The notes under the pieces are model-generated. The model searched no databases, was not told the DNA's origin, and saw nothing but the letters and a program-made list of their open reading frames with translations. A program made the position numbers and the translations under genes. Positions 62,982 through 64,000 of a stretch of DNA of 64,000 nucleotides are shown piece after piece. How positions within the stretch are numbered: the stretch's first letter is position 1; each line of letters begins with the position of its first letter. The DNA lies in NCBI RefSeq assembly GCF_004792685.1, contig NZ_SRXT01000003.1, positions 248,001 to 312,000 on the forward strand. The letters run 5' to 3'. This DNA comes from Sphingomonas gei. Lineage in GTDB: Bacteria > Pseudomonadota > Alphaproteobacteria > Sphingomonadales > Sphingomonadaceae.

Positions 62982-63015
62982 CCCGGAACATCCAACCGCC
63001 GATGTTGGCACGTCC

Positions 63016-64000
63016 ATGACCTCCCCGTTCCGCAGTCGCGGCTTCATTGTCGTCTACGCGCTTGCGTATGCCGGGCTGTTCGTCAGCTTCATTCCATTCG
63101 TTTCCGTCCTGCTCCCGCTCAAGGTCACCGCAGTCGCCGATGCGGAGCACCGTGTCGCGTTGCTCGGCGCCGCGGCGCTGGGCGGCGCCGCCGTGGCAAG
63201 CGTCGCCAACCTCGTCTTCGGGGCGCTCAGCGACCGGACCTATCGCGACCGCGGCACGCGCCGGCCGTGGATCCTCGCCGGGCTGGCGCTGCTGATCCTG
63301 GCGTATGCGCTGTTCCACGGGAGCGAGGACGCGATCCAGATGCTCGTCTCGGTCGGCTTGCTGCAAATCGCGATCAACATGATGTTCGCGCCGCTCGGAG
63401 CGATCATGGCGGACGAAGTGCCCGACGCGCAAAAGGGACTGGTCGCCGGACTGATGGGCGCGGCGCATCCGTTTTCCTCGCTCGTCGCGGTCGGCGTCAC
63501 GCTGCACGCGCTGGGGACGCAGGGCGTGCGCTATGCCCTGCTGTGCGCGCTCATCGCCTTGCTCGTGGCACCGCTCTTGCTGTTCCTGCGCGAGCGCGGC
63601 GACCCGCTGCCCGAGCCGCCGCCGGCGCTCCGCATCCGGCGTGGCGCCGATTTCGCGCGGATCTGGATTGCGCGCATGCTGGTGCAGATCGCCGGCAACG
63701 GGCTCTCGACCTACGGGCTGTTCTACTTCCTCGCGGTGCTCGGCCAGAAAATCCCCGACAGGCACCAAGCCGAGGCGGCGAGCGAAGGGGTCGCGACGAT
63801 CTTCTCGGCCGTGACGATAGTGGCACTGGCGCTGACCATCGCGGCGGGGCGGCTCTCGGACCTGAAGATGCGGCGCAAACCGTTCCTCGCGGGCGCGGCG
63901 CTGTTGATGGCGGCGGGGCTGGCGATCATGGCCGCGGCACCAAATTGGGCGGTGGCGGCGCTCGGCTTCGGCGCCGCGATTTCGGGGATGTCGGTGTTCC
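63016..64000 (+). CDS. MFS transporter (3' truncated by window end)
   Basis: At least 328 residues are readable from the ATG at 63016 with no stop before 64000. The first segments (FIVVYALAYAGLFVSFIPFV), the helix 2-3 loop FGALSDRTYRDRGTRRPWIL and the helix-7 region VQIAGNGLSTYGLFYFL are characteristic of the sugar-transporter MFS groups close to GPH/SLC45 proteins. It starts 34 bp after the LacI stop and probably ends the locus, taking up the sugar released by GH3. Confidence 0.85.
   Translation, partial: MTSPFRSRGFIVVYALAYAGLFVSFIPFVSVLLPLKVTAVADAEHRVALLGAAALGGAAVASVANLVFGALSDRTYRDRGTRRPWILAGLALLILAYALFHGSEDAIQMLVSVGLLQIAINMMFAPLGAIMADEVPDAQKGLVAGLMGAAHPFSSLVAVGVTLHALGTQGVRYALLCALIALLVAPLLLFLRERGDPLPEPPPALRIRRGADFARIWIARMLVQIAGNGLSTYGLFYFLAVLGQKIPDRHQAEAASEGVATIFSAVTIVALALTIAAGRLSDLKMRRKPFLAGAALLMAAGLAIMAAAPNWAVAALGFGAAISGMSVF

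Overview
The window looks like a chromosomal segment of a high-GC alphaproteobacterium of the Sphingomonas type. The evidence is the gene families and their arrangement: two TonB-dependent receptors, GntR and LacI regulators beside glycoside hydrolases, tandem flavin-halogenase-like genes downstream of a receptor, and long antisense shadow ORFs from strong GC3 bias. No rRNA, tRNA, CRISPR array, integrase or insertion sequence was found.

Layout. (1) 1-8451: the 3' part of a giant glycine/asparagine/threonine-rich beta-strand-repeat surface protein that starts before the window. (2) 8757-19345: an IalB-like protein, then a pentose-polysaccharide locus: FadR-type regulator, FucP-like transporter, secreted GH43 arabinanase, FAH/GguC-like enzyme, GH51 alpha-L-arabinofuranosidase, GH127 beta-L-arabinofuranosidase and GH27 enzyme. 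Three GTCAGAC-type sites lie upstream of GH43, FAH and GH51, so a FadR-controlled L-arabinan regulon is likely. (3) 19350-38399: a DUF3617 lipoprotein gene and a leftward operon of 14 genes encoding a contractile injection system of the extracellular (Afp/PVC-like) type. It has cap, an unknown 401-aa protein, one sheath, two tubes, DUF5908, LysM adaptor, VgrG-like spike, PAAR tip, gp25, two baseplate-wedge proteins, AAA+ ATPase and tape measure. No tail fibre or recognisable toxin is present. (4) 39103-48570: an Oar-like TonB receptor, a GH144-type endo-beta-glucanase, a LacI regulator, a GH3 enzyme and a GPH symporter, plausibly for beta-1,2-glucan or another beta-glucan. The palindrome GTAACCGGTTAC precedes both the receptor and the LacI/GH3 pair. 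(5) 48644-52976: an RNB-family ribonuclease and a hybrid histidine kinase. (6) 53300-64000: a second carbohydrate locus: GH3, TonB receptor, two flavin-dependent halogenase-like proteins, LacI regulator and an MFS transporter cut by the window end.

The receptors would import oligosaccharides, the periplasmic or secreted hydrolases cleave them, the MFS proteins carry the sugars inward, and the local regulators sense them. A second operator type (TGAGAACGTTCTT) occurs before the second GH3 gene and also in the promoter region of the first receptor, so the two right-hand loci may be cross-regulated. The injection-system operon starts divergently from that same region. Three REP-like inverted repeats sit in intergenic gaps, one of them inside the injection-system operon.
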